DNA of 24,189 bases, from assembly GCA_031420365.1 (NCBI GenBank), contig JANOMP010000012.1, positions 1 to 24,189 of the forward strand, written 5' to 3'. Position numbers and translations under genes: made by a program. Under the pieces are notes generated by a model. It had not been told where the DNA came from. It worked only from the letters and a program-made list of their open reading frames with translations, and did no database searches. The DNA comes from Leadbetterella sp031420365. Its GTDB lineage: Bacteria; Bacteroidota; Bacteroidia; Cytophagales; Spirosomataceae. This document shows, piece after piece, positions 1 to 6,883 of the stretch (positions are counted from its first letter, which is position 1; each line of letters begins with the position of its first letter).

Positions 1-125
1 AAATGCTTACAAAAAGAGGCATAGTACCCGAAAACTTACCTGCTGCCGAAGATGTGAAAAAGCTACAACGAAAATTGGAAGGTGATGAGAAAAAAGTATT
101 GAAGGATACCAAAAAGAAGAAATAA
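1..125 (+). CDS. dinD: DinD-like (DNA-damage-inducible protein D) C-terminal end, partial
   Basis: This is the last 41 codons of a gene that enters from the left edge, read in the frame whose first full codon starts at base 3, with stop TAA at 123-125. The tail contains RGIVPENLPAAEDVKKLQRK followed by a lysine-rich end. That is the characteristic C-terminus of DinD/BRO-family proteins as I know them. DinD is an SOS-induced protein of E. coli reported to act on RecA filaments, and dinD-like or rhuM-like genes often sit between hsdM and hsdS in type I restriction loci. The stop codon overlaps the ATG of hsdS (TAATG), so the two are probably translationally coupled in one operon. The N-terminal domain and the promoter lie outside the window. 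The assignment rests on a short stretch, and a lysine-rich tail of another accessory protein cannot be excluded. Confidence 0.7.
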   Translation, partial: MLTKRGIVPENLPAAEDVKKLQRKLEGDEKKVLKDTKKKK

Positions 126-1384
126 TGGAAAAGCAAATGAATATACCGCAATTGCGTTTCCCTGAATTTTCGAAAAATTGGGAGAAACATAAATTTGGAG
201 AAATTGCAAGTTTTTCAAAAGGCAAAGGAATTTCAAAAGCAGATATTGTTGAAAATAGTGCTATTGAATGCATTCGTTACGGAGAACTCTACACGACTTA
301 TGGAGAAACAATTAGCGATGTAAAATCAAGAACCAATATTGATGCAAATGATTTAGTTTTTAGTGAAGCTAATGATGTAATCATTCCAGCATCAGGAGAA
401 ACGCAAATTGATATTGCAACGGCTTCTTGTGTTTTAAGAAATGGAATTGCATTAGGAGGTGATTTGAACATAATTAAAACTCAAAATAATGGTGTGTTCT
501 TATCGTATTATTTGAACTACAAAAAGAAATTAGAAATAGCTAGTTTAGCACAGGGCATTTCAGTTGTTCATTTGTATTCTAGTCAATTATCTCTTTTAGA
601 ATTAAATCTTCCTTCAAATGCGGAGCAAGATAAAATTGCTCTATTCATAAGAAGTAATGATGAAAAACTACAAGCCCTTAAAAAGAAAAAAAGCCTTTTG
701 GCAGATTACAAAAAAGGCGTAATGCAAAAACTATTCTTGTCCGAATTAGCATTGGAAAGATTAAAGGATGATGGGATTGAAAATGAAGAGGAAGAAAATC
801 CTACAATCTTAAAATCCCAAAAATCCAAATTCAGACAATTGAGATTTAAAGATGAAAATGGGAAAGAGTTTGCGGATTGGGAAGTGAAGAAGTTGGGAGA
901 GGTGTTGGAATATGAACAACCAACAAATTATTTAGTTTCAAGCACAGAATATGATGATAAATTTGAAACACCCGTTGTTACAGCCGGTAAAACATTTATT
1001 TTAGGCTATACAGATGAAATAAAGGGGATTTTTAAAGAAAATTTGCCTGTTATTATTTTTGATGATTTTACGACAGCAACACAATTTGTAGATTTTCATT
1101 TTAAAGCTAAATCATCTGCAATGAAAATATTAAAGGCAAAAAATAATTCAAATATCAAATTTCTTTATGAAGCAATGAAAATGATAGACTATGAAATCGG
1201 AGGTCACGGAAGGCATTGGATTTCTGTTTTTGCAGAAATGGAAATTTCAATTCCATCAATCCAAGAACAAACCCAAATCGCCAATTTCCTATCATCCATA
1301 GACAAAAAAATAAACAATATTCAAATCCAAATAGCCCAAACCGAACAATGGAAAAAGGGATTGTTACAAAAAATGTTTGTGTAA
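125..1384 (+). CDS. hsdS: Type I restriction-modification specificity subunit HsdS
   Basis: HsdS is the DNA-recognition subunit that joins two HsdM (and two HsdR) subunits into the type I complex. The 419 residues show the usual duplicated architecture: a target-recognition domain starting near the WEKHKFGEIASFSKG segment (about residues 17-165), a conserved helical spacer (about 168-205, PSNAEQDKIALFI then a Lys-rich coiled coil ending GVMQKLF), a second target-recognition domain (about 250-370, entered by WEVKKLGEVLEYEQ), and a second conserved helix (about 372-419, PSIQEQTQIANFLSSIDKKI ending GLLQKMFV). Length is normal, with no break. The ATG overlaps the upstream stop. The two recognition domains differ from each other, so an asymmetric bipartite target is expected; its sequence cannot be read from the protein. 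No second or inverted hsdS copy is visible, so there is no sign of shuffling-based phase variation here. hsdR is separated from it by about 1 kb of repeats and a transposase gene. Confidence 0.95.
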   Translation: MEKQMNIPQLRFPEFSKNWEKHKFGEIASFSKGKGISKADIVENSAIECIRYGELYTTYGETISDVKSRTNIDANDLVFSEANDVIIPASGETQIDIATASCVLRNGIALGGDLNIIKTQNNGVFLSYYLNYKKKLEIASLAQGISVVHLYSSQLSLLELNLPSNAEQDKIALFIRSNDEKLQALKKKKSLLADYKKGVMQKLFLSELALERLKDDGIENEEEENPTILKSQKSKFRQLRFKDENGKEFADWEVKKLGEVLEYEQPTNYLVSSTEYDDKFETPVVTAGKTFILGYTDEIKGIFKENLPVIIFDDFTTATQFVDFHFKAKSSAMKILKAKNNSNIKFLYEAMKMIDYEIGGHGRHWISVFAEMEISIPSIQEQTQIANFLSSIDKKINNIQIQIAQTEQWKKGLLQKMFV

Positions 1385-1403
1385 AATGAAAATACTAAAA
1401 ATA

Positions 1404-1472
1404 CAGACCGCTCCTATGGAGCTACAATGTTGCCATACACATAGTGCTACAAACAGTTTGCTCCTATGGAGC
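1404..1472. repeat. Two copies of the GCTCCTATGGAGC palindrome (type P1)
   Basis: Two copies of the 13-nt palindrome GCTCCTATGGAGC lie at 1410-1422 and 1460-1472, starting 20-90 bases after the hsdS stop. The first is preceded by CAGACC, the same lead-in seen on the copy at 2295-2315. The second is preceded by CTACAAACAGTTT, the reverse complement of the AAACTGTTTGTAG motif that follows each palindrome of the neighbouring 48-bp array. Read on the minus strand, P1 and the array units therefore share one layout (GC palindrome followed by AAACTGTTTG) in opposite orientation. Confidence 0.85.
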
Positions 1473-1479
1473 ATTAAAC

Positions 1480-1783
1480 AAACAGTTTGTAGAAACACAT
1501 ACATTCATAGCAATGCCACAGCGAAGCAAACGGTTTGTAAAAAAACATACCCCCATTATAATGCCCCAGAGGGGCAAACTGTTTGTAAAAAACATACATC
1601 CATAGCCATGCCACAGCGGGGCAAACTGTTTGTAAAAAAACATATCCCCATTATAATGCCCCAGCGGGGCAAACTGTTTGTAGAAAAACATACAACCATA
1701 GCCATGCCCCATCGGGGCAAACTGTTTGTAAAAAAACATACCCCCATTATAACGCCCCCTCGGGGCAAACTGTTTGTAAAAAA
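1480..1783. repeat. Palindrome array, 48-bp period, alternating linkers (REP-like)
   Basis: Six 13-nt palindromes of the form GCCCCnnCGGGGC (allowing mismatches) start at 1515, 1563, 1610, 1658, 1706 and 1754, a period of 48 bases (once 47). Each is followed by a second small palindrome, AAACTGTTTG, then an A-rich linker. Linkers alternate strictly between two kinds: one ending ACATACCCCCATTATAAT (after palindromes 1, 3 and 5) and one ending with CATAGCCAT (after palindromes 2 and 4, and in variant form before palindrome 1). The higher-order unit is therefore 96 bp. The loop bases of the palindromes differ from copy to copy while the stems are mostly kept or changed together, which suggests that folding matters. 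It is not CRISPR: the linkers are not unique. The array lies beside a Y1 transposase gene, as REP elements lie near RAYT genes. Confidence 0.9.
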
Positions 1784-1802
1784 ATTTGCAATCAATTTAA
1801 AT

Positions 1803-2315
1803 TAGCTCCATAGGAGCGACCTGAAAATAAATGCCAAACACCTATACACAAATTTATATTCAAATTGTATTTGCCGTAAAGGGCAGGAAAAACCTTATTG
1901 CAAAGCAAAACAGGGAAGAATTGCATAAATACATTACTGGTATTGTACAAAACAGAGAACAAAAAATGCTGTCAATTTTTTCAATGCCCGACCACACACA
2001 TTTGTTAGTTGGTATAAAACCCAATATTGCCATTTCTGATCTAGTGAGGGATATTAAAGCCGGTTCTTCCAAATTTATAAATGACAACCATTGGATTAAT
2101 GGAAAATTTAATTGGCAGGAAGGCTTTGGGGCTTTTTCTTATTCAAAAAGCCAAATAGATAATGTGAGCAAATATATTTTAAATCAAGAAGAGCATCATA
2201 AAAAGCAAACTTTTAAAGAAGAATACCTTGACTTTCTTCATAAATTTGAAATTGAATTTGATGAAAAATATTTATTTGAATGGATCGAATAATACAGACC
2301 GCTCTTACAGAGCTA
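1803..2315 (+). mobile_element. RAYT/IS200-like unit bounded by inverted palindromes
   Basis: The transposase gene at 1831-2292 is bracketed by palindromic elements in inverted orientation. The left copy (1803-1823) contains GCTCCATAGGAGC and the right copy (2295-2315) contains GCTCTTACAGAGC; as reversed complements the two 21-nt elements agree at 16 positions. The right copy is closer to the free-standing copy at 1404-1424 (18 of 21). Each can fold as a hairpin with a 3-nt loop. Y1 transposases and RAYTs recognise hairpins at element ends, so these are the likely cognate ends. No target-site duplication is expected for this family and none was sought. Whether the unit still moves is unknown; the boundaries are inferred from the repeats. 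Confidence 0.65.
1831..2292 (+). CDS. Y1 HUH transposase, IS200/RAYT-like
   Basis: The 153-residue product is a single-domain Y1 transposase (IS200/IS605 TnpA, or the related REP-associated tyrosine transposase group). Enzymes of this family cut and join single-stranded DNA at hairpins through a tyrosine-DNA link. Visible signatures are the HUH-type pair in PDHTHLLV (His55, His57) and the catalytic helix YILNQEEHHKK, with Tyr115 as probable nucleophile and Gln119 four residues later. All key residues are present and the frame is intact. No accessory tnpB is found beside it. The gene lies between palindromes in inverted orientation, next to a large palindrome array, and inside a restriction operon in the same direction as hsdS and hsdR. 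This setting favours a domesticated RAYT with REP-like partners over a simple IS200 copy, but the two groups cannot be separated firmly without a phylogeny. Confidence 0.9.
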   Translation: MPNTYTQIYIQIVFAVKGRKNLIAKQNREELHKYITGIVQNREQKMLSIFSMPDHTHLLVGIKPNIAISDLVRDIKAGSSKFINDNHWINGKFNWQEGFGAFSYSKSQIDNVSKYILNQEEHHKKQTFKEEYLDFLHKFEIEFDEKYLFEWIE

Positions 2316-2339
2316 AAAAAATTGACGAAATATTTATCT

Positions 2340-2363
2340 ACAAACAGTTAGCTCCTATGGAGC
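2340..2363. repeat. P1 palindrome just upstream of hsdR
   Basis: Another GCTCCTATGGAGC copy lies at 2351-2363, preceded by CTACAAACAGTTA, and ends 15 bases before the hsdR ATG. In the mRNA the hairpin would sit at or near the hsdR ribosome-binding region, so it could influence hsdR translation. That is inference from position only. Confidence 0.8.
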
Positions 2364-2378
2364 TAAATAAAAAATAAA

Positions 2379-5324
2379 ATGAGCAGACAATCCGAACAAA
2401 TATTAGAAGAACAATTGATTGCCCAATTACAAAAATTGGGATATGGCTATATTGTAATCAATAGCGAACAGGATTTATTGCTCAATCTAAAAGGGCAATT
2501 AGAAAAACATAATCAGTCGGCCTTATCCAAAACAGGTAATGCGCAGTTTACTCAAACAGAGTTTGAGAAGATTTTAAACTTATTGAGCAAAGGTTCTGTT
2601 TTTGAAAAGGGTAAAACTCTAAGGCAAAAGCAACACATTGTTAGAGATGCTTCGGCAGGCTCAGCAGGTGAAAATCTTTATTTTGAATTTTTGAACACAG
2701 AACATTGGTGTCAAAATCAATATCAGGTAACCAATCAAGTAAGCCAGGAAGGAAAGTTTAAAAACCGCTATGATGTTACTATTCTTATAAACGGTTTGCC
2801 TTTAGTGCAAATAGAACTGAAACGCAGTGGTTTGGAATTGAAAGAAGCTTTTAATCAAATCAACCGTTATCAACGACATTCATTTGGTGCAAATTCGGCT
2901 TTGTTTCAGTATGTACAGATTTTTATCATTAGCAACGGTGTAAATACAAAATATTACGCCAACAATAGAAACCAAAGTTTCAAGCAAACATTCTATTGGA
3001 CAGATATAGAAAATAAAAGGCTTTCTAATATCTTGAACGGCTTTACCGATACATTTCTAGAACGTTGCCATTTGAGTAAAATGATATGCAAATACATTGT
3101 GCTCAACGAAGCCTATAAAATACCAATGGTGCTTCGTCCGTATCAGTATTATGCAGTTGAAGCCTTAATAGAACGTGTAAAAAACTCAACCAAAAACGGT
3201 TATATATGGCATACTACAGGTTCGGGCAAAACCCTAACCAGTTTTAAAGCCAGTCAAATTTTAATGGCATTGCCACAAGTTCACAAAGTGGTTTTTGTGG
3301 TGGACAGAAAAGATTTGGATTATCAAACCACCAAAGAATTCAATAGTTTTCAAGAAGGTTGTATTGACGGAACGGACAATACGCAAAATTTAGTAAAGCA
3401 GTTTACAGGCACTTACGTTGACAAAAAAGGAGAAGCCAAAAACTCAAAACTCATTGTTACCACCATTCAAAAGCTAAACACAGCAATTAGCAAATTGAAG
3501 TACGAGGCAAAAATGGCTGATTTGAAAGACAAACGTATCATTTTCATTTTTGACGAATGCCACAGAAGCCAGTTTGGTGACACACATAAACGAATAAAAG
3601 AGTTTTTCAATAATGCCCAGTTATTTGGTTTTACAGGCACACCCATTTTTAAAGACAATGCAGCCAAAAACGAACACGGCAAACGAACCACCAAAGATTT
3701 ATTTGAAGACTGTTTGCATAAATATGTTATAACAGATGCAATCAAAGATGAAAATGTTTTAAAGTTTTCTGTTGAATATGTTGGAAGATACAAACACAAA
3801 GACGGGCGAGAAACCAACATTGATATTGAGGTAGAAGACATTGACACCAAAGAGTTGATGGAAGATGAAACCCGTTTAGATAAAATAACGGATTACATTA
3901 TTTCACATCATAATCGCAAAACACACAGCCGAGAGTTTACGGCTATGTTTTGTATTAATAATGTTCCTACACTTATCAAGTATGTTGATTTATTCAAAAA
4001 GAAAAAAGCGGAAGGATTACACAATTTGAGCATTGCAACCATTTTTAGCTATGGTGCAAATGAAGATGATGCAGATGCAAACGGCTTTATAAACTTTGAG
4101 CAAGATTTTGACAATGTTGATTTGAATGTAGTCGCAGAACCAATGCCCGAATACAAAATAAATCCTCACAGCAGAGATAAGCTAGAAGAGTTCATTCAAG
4201 ATTACAACAAACTATTTGGCGACAACTTCACTACTAAAGACAGTCAAAGTTTTTACAACTATTATAACGACATTTCAAAGAAAGTAAAAGAACGCAAAAT
4301 TGATATTTTGGTAGTGGTAAATATGTTCCTCACAGGTTTTGACAGCCCAACATTGAACACAATGTATGTGGACAAAAACCTAAGGTATCACGGATTAATA
4401 CAAGCATACAGCCGAACAAACAGAATATTAAACGAGCAGAAAAGCCAAGGAAATATTGTTGCGTTCCGCAACCTTAAAAACCGAACAGACGAAGCCATTA
4501 CTTTATTTAGCAACAAAGAAGCTATTGAAGTAATTATAATGAAACCTTATGAAGACTATACAGCCAAGTTTGATGAAGCCTTTGAGCATTTAATTTCATT
4601 AACGCCAACAACGGACAAAGTTGATGATTTAGAAACCGAAGATGACGAACTTGAATTTATAAAAGCGTTTAGAGATTTAATGAGAATAAAAAATATTCTC
4701 ACAGCGTTTTCTGACTTCAAATGGGCGGACCTGAAAATGACCGAGCAACAATTTGAAGATTTCAAAAGCAAGTATCTTGACCTTTACGACAAAGTAAAAA
4801 GCAACCACCAAAAAGAGAAAGTTTCCATTTTGGAAGATGTAGACTTTGAATTGGAGTTAATTCACCGTGACGAAATCAATGTTGCATATATCATTCAACT
4901 TTTAATCAAGCTCAAATCGCAAACTCAAAAGGACACAACAAAAGCAGAGCAAGAAATTTTCAACTTGTTAAGCACCGAAACGACCTTGCGTAGCAAACGA
5001 GAATTGATAGAGAAATTTATTCAAGAGAATTTACCAGTTATTGTTGACACAGAAAATATAGAGCCGGAGTTTGAAAAATATTGGAATGCAGAACAACAAA
5101 ATGCATTTTTAAAGTTAGTACAAGAAGAAAGTCTATCTGCAGCTAAAACAGAAAAATTAATTGAGGACTACTTATTTGCGGAAAGGCAACCATTGAGGGA
5201 CGAGGTATTGGAACTCATTGACGGTGAAAAACCAAGTTTATTGCAACGCAAAAAATTAGGCGACAGAATATTGAAACGAATTATGGACTTTGTAGAAACA
5301 TTTATAAACGGAATGACAGGATAG
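2379..5324 (+). CDS. hsdR: Type I restriction enzyme R subunit HsdR
   Basis: HsdR is the ATP-dependent translocase and endonuclease of the type I complex. The 981-residue protein begins with an HsdR_N nuclease domain (to about residue 240) carrying the PD-(D/E)xK set: Asp132 in NRYDVTIL and the pair Glu146/Lys148 in QIELKRSG. A superfamily 2 motor follows: Walker A TTGSGKT (279-285), DECH box (392-395), motif III TGTP (419-422), and a motif VI-type QAYSRTNR (about 674-681). The C-terminal 250 residues are helical and charged, as expected for the part that docks on the methylase core. Length and motifs are normal and there is no frameshift, so the enzyme looks functional. The start ATG is 15 bases after a palindrome; no strong Shine-Dalgarno is seen, which is usual for the phylum. 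hsdM presumably lies to the left of the window. Confidence 0.96.
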   Translation: MSRQSEQILEEQLIAQLQKLGYGYIVINSEQDLLLNLKGQLEKHNQSALSKTGNAQFTQTEFEKILNLLSKGSVFEKGKTLRQKQHIVRDASAGSAGENLYFEFLNTEHWCQNQYQVTNQVSQEGKFKNRYDVTILINGLPLVQIELKRSGLELKEAFNQINRYQRHSFGANSALFQYVQIFIISNGVNTKYYANNRNQSFKQTFYWTDIENKRLSNILNGFTDTFLERCHLSKMICKYIVLNEAYKIPMVLRPYQYYAVEALIERVKNSTKNGYIWHTTGSGKTLTSFKASQILMALPQVHKVVFVVDRKDLDYQTTKEFNSFQEGCIDGTDNTQNLVKQFTGTYVDKKGEAKNSKLIVTTIQKLNTAISKLKYEAKMADLKDKRIIFIFDECHRSQFGDTHKRIKEFFNNAQLFGFTGTPIFKDNAAKNEHGKRTTKDLFEDCLHKYVITDAIKDENVLKFSVEYVGRYKHKDGRETNIDIEVEDIDTKELMEDETRLDKITDYIISHHNRKTHSREFTAMFCINNVPTLIKYVDLFKKKKAEGLHNLSIATIFSYGANEDDADANGFINFEQDFDNVDLNVVAEPMPEYKINPHSRDKLEEFIQDYNKLFGDNFTTKDSQSFYNYYNDISKKVKERKIDILVVVNMFLTGFDSPTLNTMYVDKNLRYHGLIQAYSRTNRILNEQKSQGNIVAFRNLKNRTDEAITLFSNKEAIEVIIMKPYEDYTAKFDEAFEHLISLTPTTDKVDDLETEDDELEFIKAFRDLMRIKNILTAFSDFKWADLKMTEQQFEDFKSKYLDLYDKVKSNHQKEKVSILEDVDFELELIHRDEINVAYIIQLLIKLKSQTQKDTTKAEQEIFNLLSTETTLRSKRELIEKFIQENLPVIVDTENIEPEFEKYWNAEQQNAFLKLVQEESLSAAKTEKLIEDYLFAERQPLRDEVLELIDGEKPSLLQRKKLGDRILKRIMDFVETFINGMTG

Positions 5325-5408
5325 CCAACGCATTTGGTGGCACATTTGCAAAACCGCACAAGCCCAAGCTAAAGCCAAGTTTTACAAAAGAGCCACCAAG
5401 CCAACGCA
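5323..5408. repeat. 66-bp nested palindrome flanked by 10-bp direct repeats
   Basis: Directly after the hsdR stop, TTGGTGGC (5334-5341) pairs with GCCACCAA (5392-5399). Inside it TTTGCAAAAC (5345-5354) pairs with GTTTTACAAA (5379-5388) with one mismatch. The two stems are separated by symmetric 3-nt bulges, and the loop is 24 nt. The direct repeat AGCCAACGCA lies at 5323-5332 and again at 5399-5408. The folded form, two stems with unpaired spacers, recalls integron attC sites, but the core GTTRRRY/RYYYAAC boxes are not clearly present. A large terminator or the end of a mobile unit are alternatives; there is no T-run. Confidence 0.7.
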
Positions 5409-5581
5409 CCAAAGACACTGCAAACAATGGACAGACAAGCAACGACAGACAGAACGCCAGCTTGTAACATTTAGCAGAATAGAAGAAAGACCCCACTAAA
5501 GACCCCTCTAAATTGGGTGTTGCGGCATCCCGATCTTTTTGCTAGCGGAAGTCCGCCCCCGATGTGTTCGGCGAAACTGAG

Positions 5582-5725
5582 CTACCAAACCAAATGGTTT
5601 TCATTACATTTTGGGCAAACCCTAATATCGACACCGTATTTCTCTCTGATAGTTACGTAGATCGGTATCCGAAACTTTGGCGATGGCGGCGGTAGATTGA
5701 GTTTTTCAAACAAGATAGATCCAAA
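5582..5725 (-). pseudogene. Transposase C-terminal remnant (possibly IS91-like)
   Basis: On the minus strand an open stretch of 47 codons without a start codon reads FEKLNLPPPSPKFRIPIYV, then IREKYGVDIRVCPKCNENHL and a stop (TAG, complement of 5582-5584). The proline-rich linker followed by a CPKC half zinc-ribbon at the very C-terminus is what I recall from C-terminal tails of IS91-type (Y2) transposases in Bacteroidota. A TGA interrupts the frame upstream, and no longer transposase frame can be joined to it. I therefore read it as a decayed remnant. The family assignment is weak; the remnant status is better supported, because there is no start and the surroundings are non-coding. Confidence 0.4.
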
Positions 5726-5859
5726 TCATCTCCAAAAAACACTTTAAAGTGGCCTCCTTTCATCCGGAATCACTGGACTACTTTGAACCGGAATATCTAG
5801 AATAAGCACCAAAACTATCCCGATTGAAGCTGTAACTTGGCCAAGTATATAAAGCATTT

Positions 5860-6048
5860 CTACAAAATCGATTTTAAAGGTACTCCTAAAAAGAAATAAC
5901 CATCAAACTGCCCAGTAAAAAACGGCTTTCGAAATGCGTAGGTACAGAAATATGCTCCAAAAGCTGCAATAAAGCACCAAAGGTTAAATAAAAAAGGGTT
6001 CTTTAATAGAGTTGTTGTTGATATATTCAAAACTTGTTTTTTACGCAA
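5860..6048 (-). pseudogene. N-terminal fragment of a DUF5690-like membrane protein
   Basis: On the minus strand, 62 codons starting with ATG at 6046-6048 encode a short polar start, then FNLWCFIAAFGAYFCTYAFR and KPFFTGQFDGYFFLGVPLKS. This matches the first transmembrane segment and following loop of DUF5690 proteins (MFS-like, roughly 400 residues, common in Bacteroidota) as I remember them. The frame stops after KSIL. A different frame downstream continues with a hydrophobic run, VEMLYILGQVTASIGIVL, and then stops too, which points to at least one frameshift and loss of most of the gene. The fragment is far too short to be a working transporter. It lies among other debris between the restriction locus and mraY. 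Identification is from pattern memory, not a database match. Confidence 0.55.
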
Positions 6049-6091
6049 GTTGAGAAGACCATGTTACTTTAAAATGAAGAGAAGTTTAAGA

Positions 6092-6458
6092 AATAAGGCA
6101 TTACAGGATTTAGAGTGGAGAAATATTATTAAATAAAACCTTTTAGAAAACAAATCACTGATTGTTCCATTAATCGCAAAAACGTCCGTATAAAAATTTT
6201 TAAGCAAGTTAAATTGCTAATAGCTAGATAATTAATTTAAAAATTCATGGCGGACGGCTTTCAGGATTCTTTTTTGTGAGTGTTTTTGGCTGAGCTGGCA
6301 TTCCAGTTGGCCCGACATTCGGCTTTTTTCAATTGGACAGGCATACCTGCGATCAGCCGATGCTGAAATTAAGGCTAACAACAAATTCAGTAAACGGCAA
6401 TCATTAATTAAAGTTTATAAAATTCAGGGTTTCACTCTAAATCCTGTAAATCCTTATT
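6092..6458. repeat. 26-bp terminal inverted repeats, 367 bp apart: MITE-like candidate
   Basis: Bases 6092-6117 and 6433-6458 are inverted copies of one another, matching at 24 of 26 positions; both contain TTACAGGATTTAGAGTG (the right copy on the minus strand). The 315 bp between them hold no credible reading frame. Two outward-facing, nearly identical ends around a short non-coding core fit a miniature inverted-repeat element or a deleted insertion sequence. No clear target-site duplication was found beside the ends. A chance inverted repeat of this length and quality is unlikely. Confidence 0.6.
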
Positions 6459-6848
6459 ATTTAACCAAGTCATAAAGAAAGATACTGATGGACACGTGAA
6501 TGGCCAAGAACCAAGGTTTGACAGAGGAGCCACATTTCGCAAAAGGGTTTTCGTGAATTCGAATATAGCATAGCTTCTTTTCCCACTATTGGGGAAAAAG
6601 TATGGCTAAAAATTGGCTCTCGGAGAATAAAAGTGTGTTTTAGAATAAAATAGTCATTTGTAAAATACTTGAAGCTCTATTTTTCACAAATCGCTTTTCA
6701 ATTCCCGTTCTTTCTTAATCTTGTTTCTTAATCTTTCCTTTCTATCTCACTCATATAGGGTATTGAACTTATTGTTATTAATAAGAATGCTTTTTATACA
6801 GAAAAAACTTTCTTAAATACCATTACCTAAAATAAAAGGAAAAAGATT
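6459..6848. other. Non-coding stretch before mraY
   Basis: No gene is visible. There is a small hairpin (TTTTCCC at 6578-6584 against GGGAAAA at 6592-6598, 7-nt loop, no T-run after it) and a 12-base direct repeat TTTCTTAATCTT at 6711-6722 and 6724-6735 inside a pyrimidine-rich tract. The last 100 bases become very AT-rich, as expected of a promoter region for mraY. Confidence 0.6.
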
Positions 6849-6856
6849 TATCTTTG
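6849..6856 (+). promoter_or_regulatory. Possible -7 box for mraY (TATCTTTG)
   Basis: TATCTTTG fits the Bacteroidota -7 consensus TAnnTTTG and lies 28 bases before the chosen mraY ATG. No TTTG-like -33 element is seen at the proper distance, so support is partial. If it is used, transcription would start near 6862, which rules out the TTG at 6854 as a start codon. Confidence 0.4.
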
Positions 6857-6883
6857 CTACTAAACCTAAGTATTCCCTTTAAT

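Noticed and set aside
125..1384. Phase-variable hsdS by inversion
   Set aside because: No second hsdS-like domain or inverted repeats matching its target-recognition domains is found in the window.
1480..1783. CRISPR array
   Set aside because: The period and palindromes look similar at first, but the sequences between palindromes are two recurring types, not unique spacers, and no cas gene is present.
1377..1805. 142-codon protein of 16-residue repeats
   Set aside because: The frame exists because the repeat period is a multiple of three; frames are also open on the other strand, it overlaps the end of hsdS, and the repeat is better explained as palindromic DNA.
5302..5496. Minus-strand 64-codon frame with a hydrophobic, signal-like sequence
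   Set aside because: It runs through the nested palindrome and the hsdR end, has a low-complexity composition and no recognisable family.
6240..6420. Possible coding fragment within the MITE-like core
   Set aside because: All frames are interrupted and I recognise no protein family in the short open pieces.
6854..6883. TTG-started N-terminal extension of MraY
   Set aside because: The extra ten residues are not part of the family N-terminus and the TTG overlaps the putative -7 box; the ATG at 6884 fits better.
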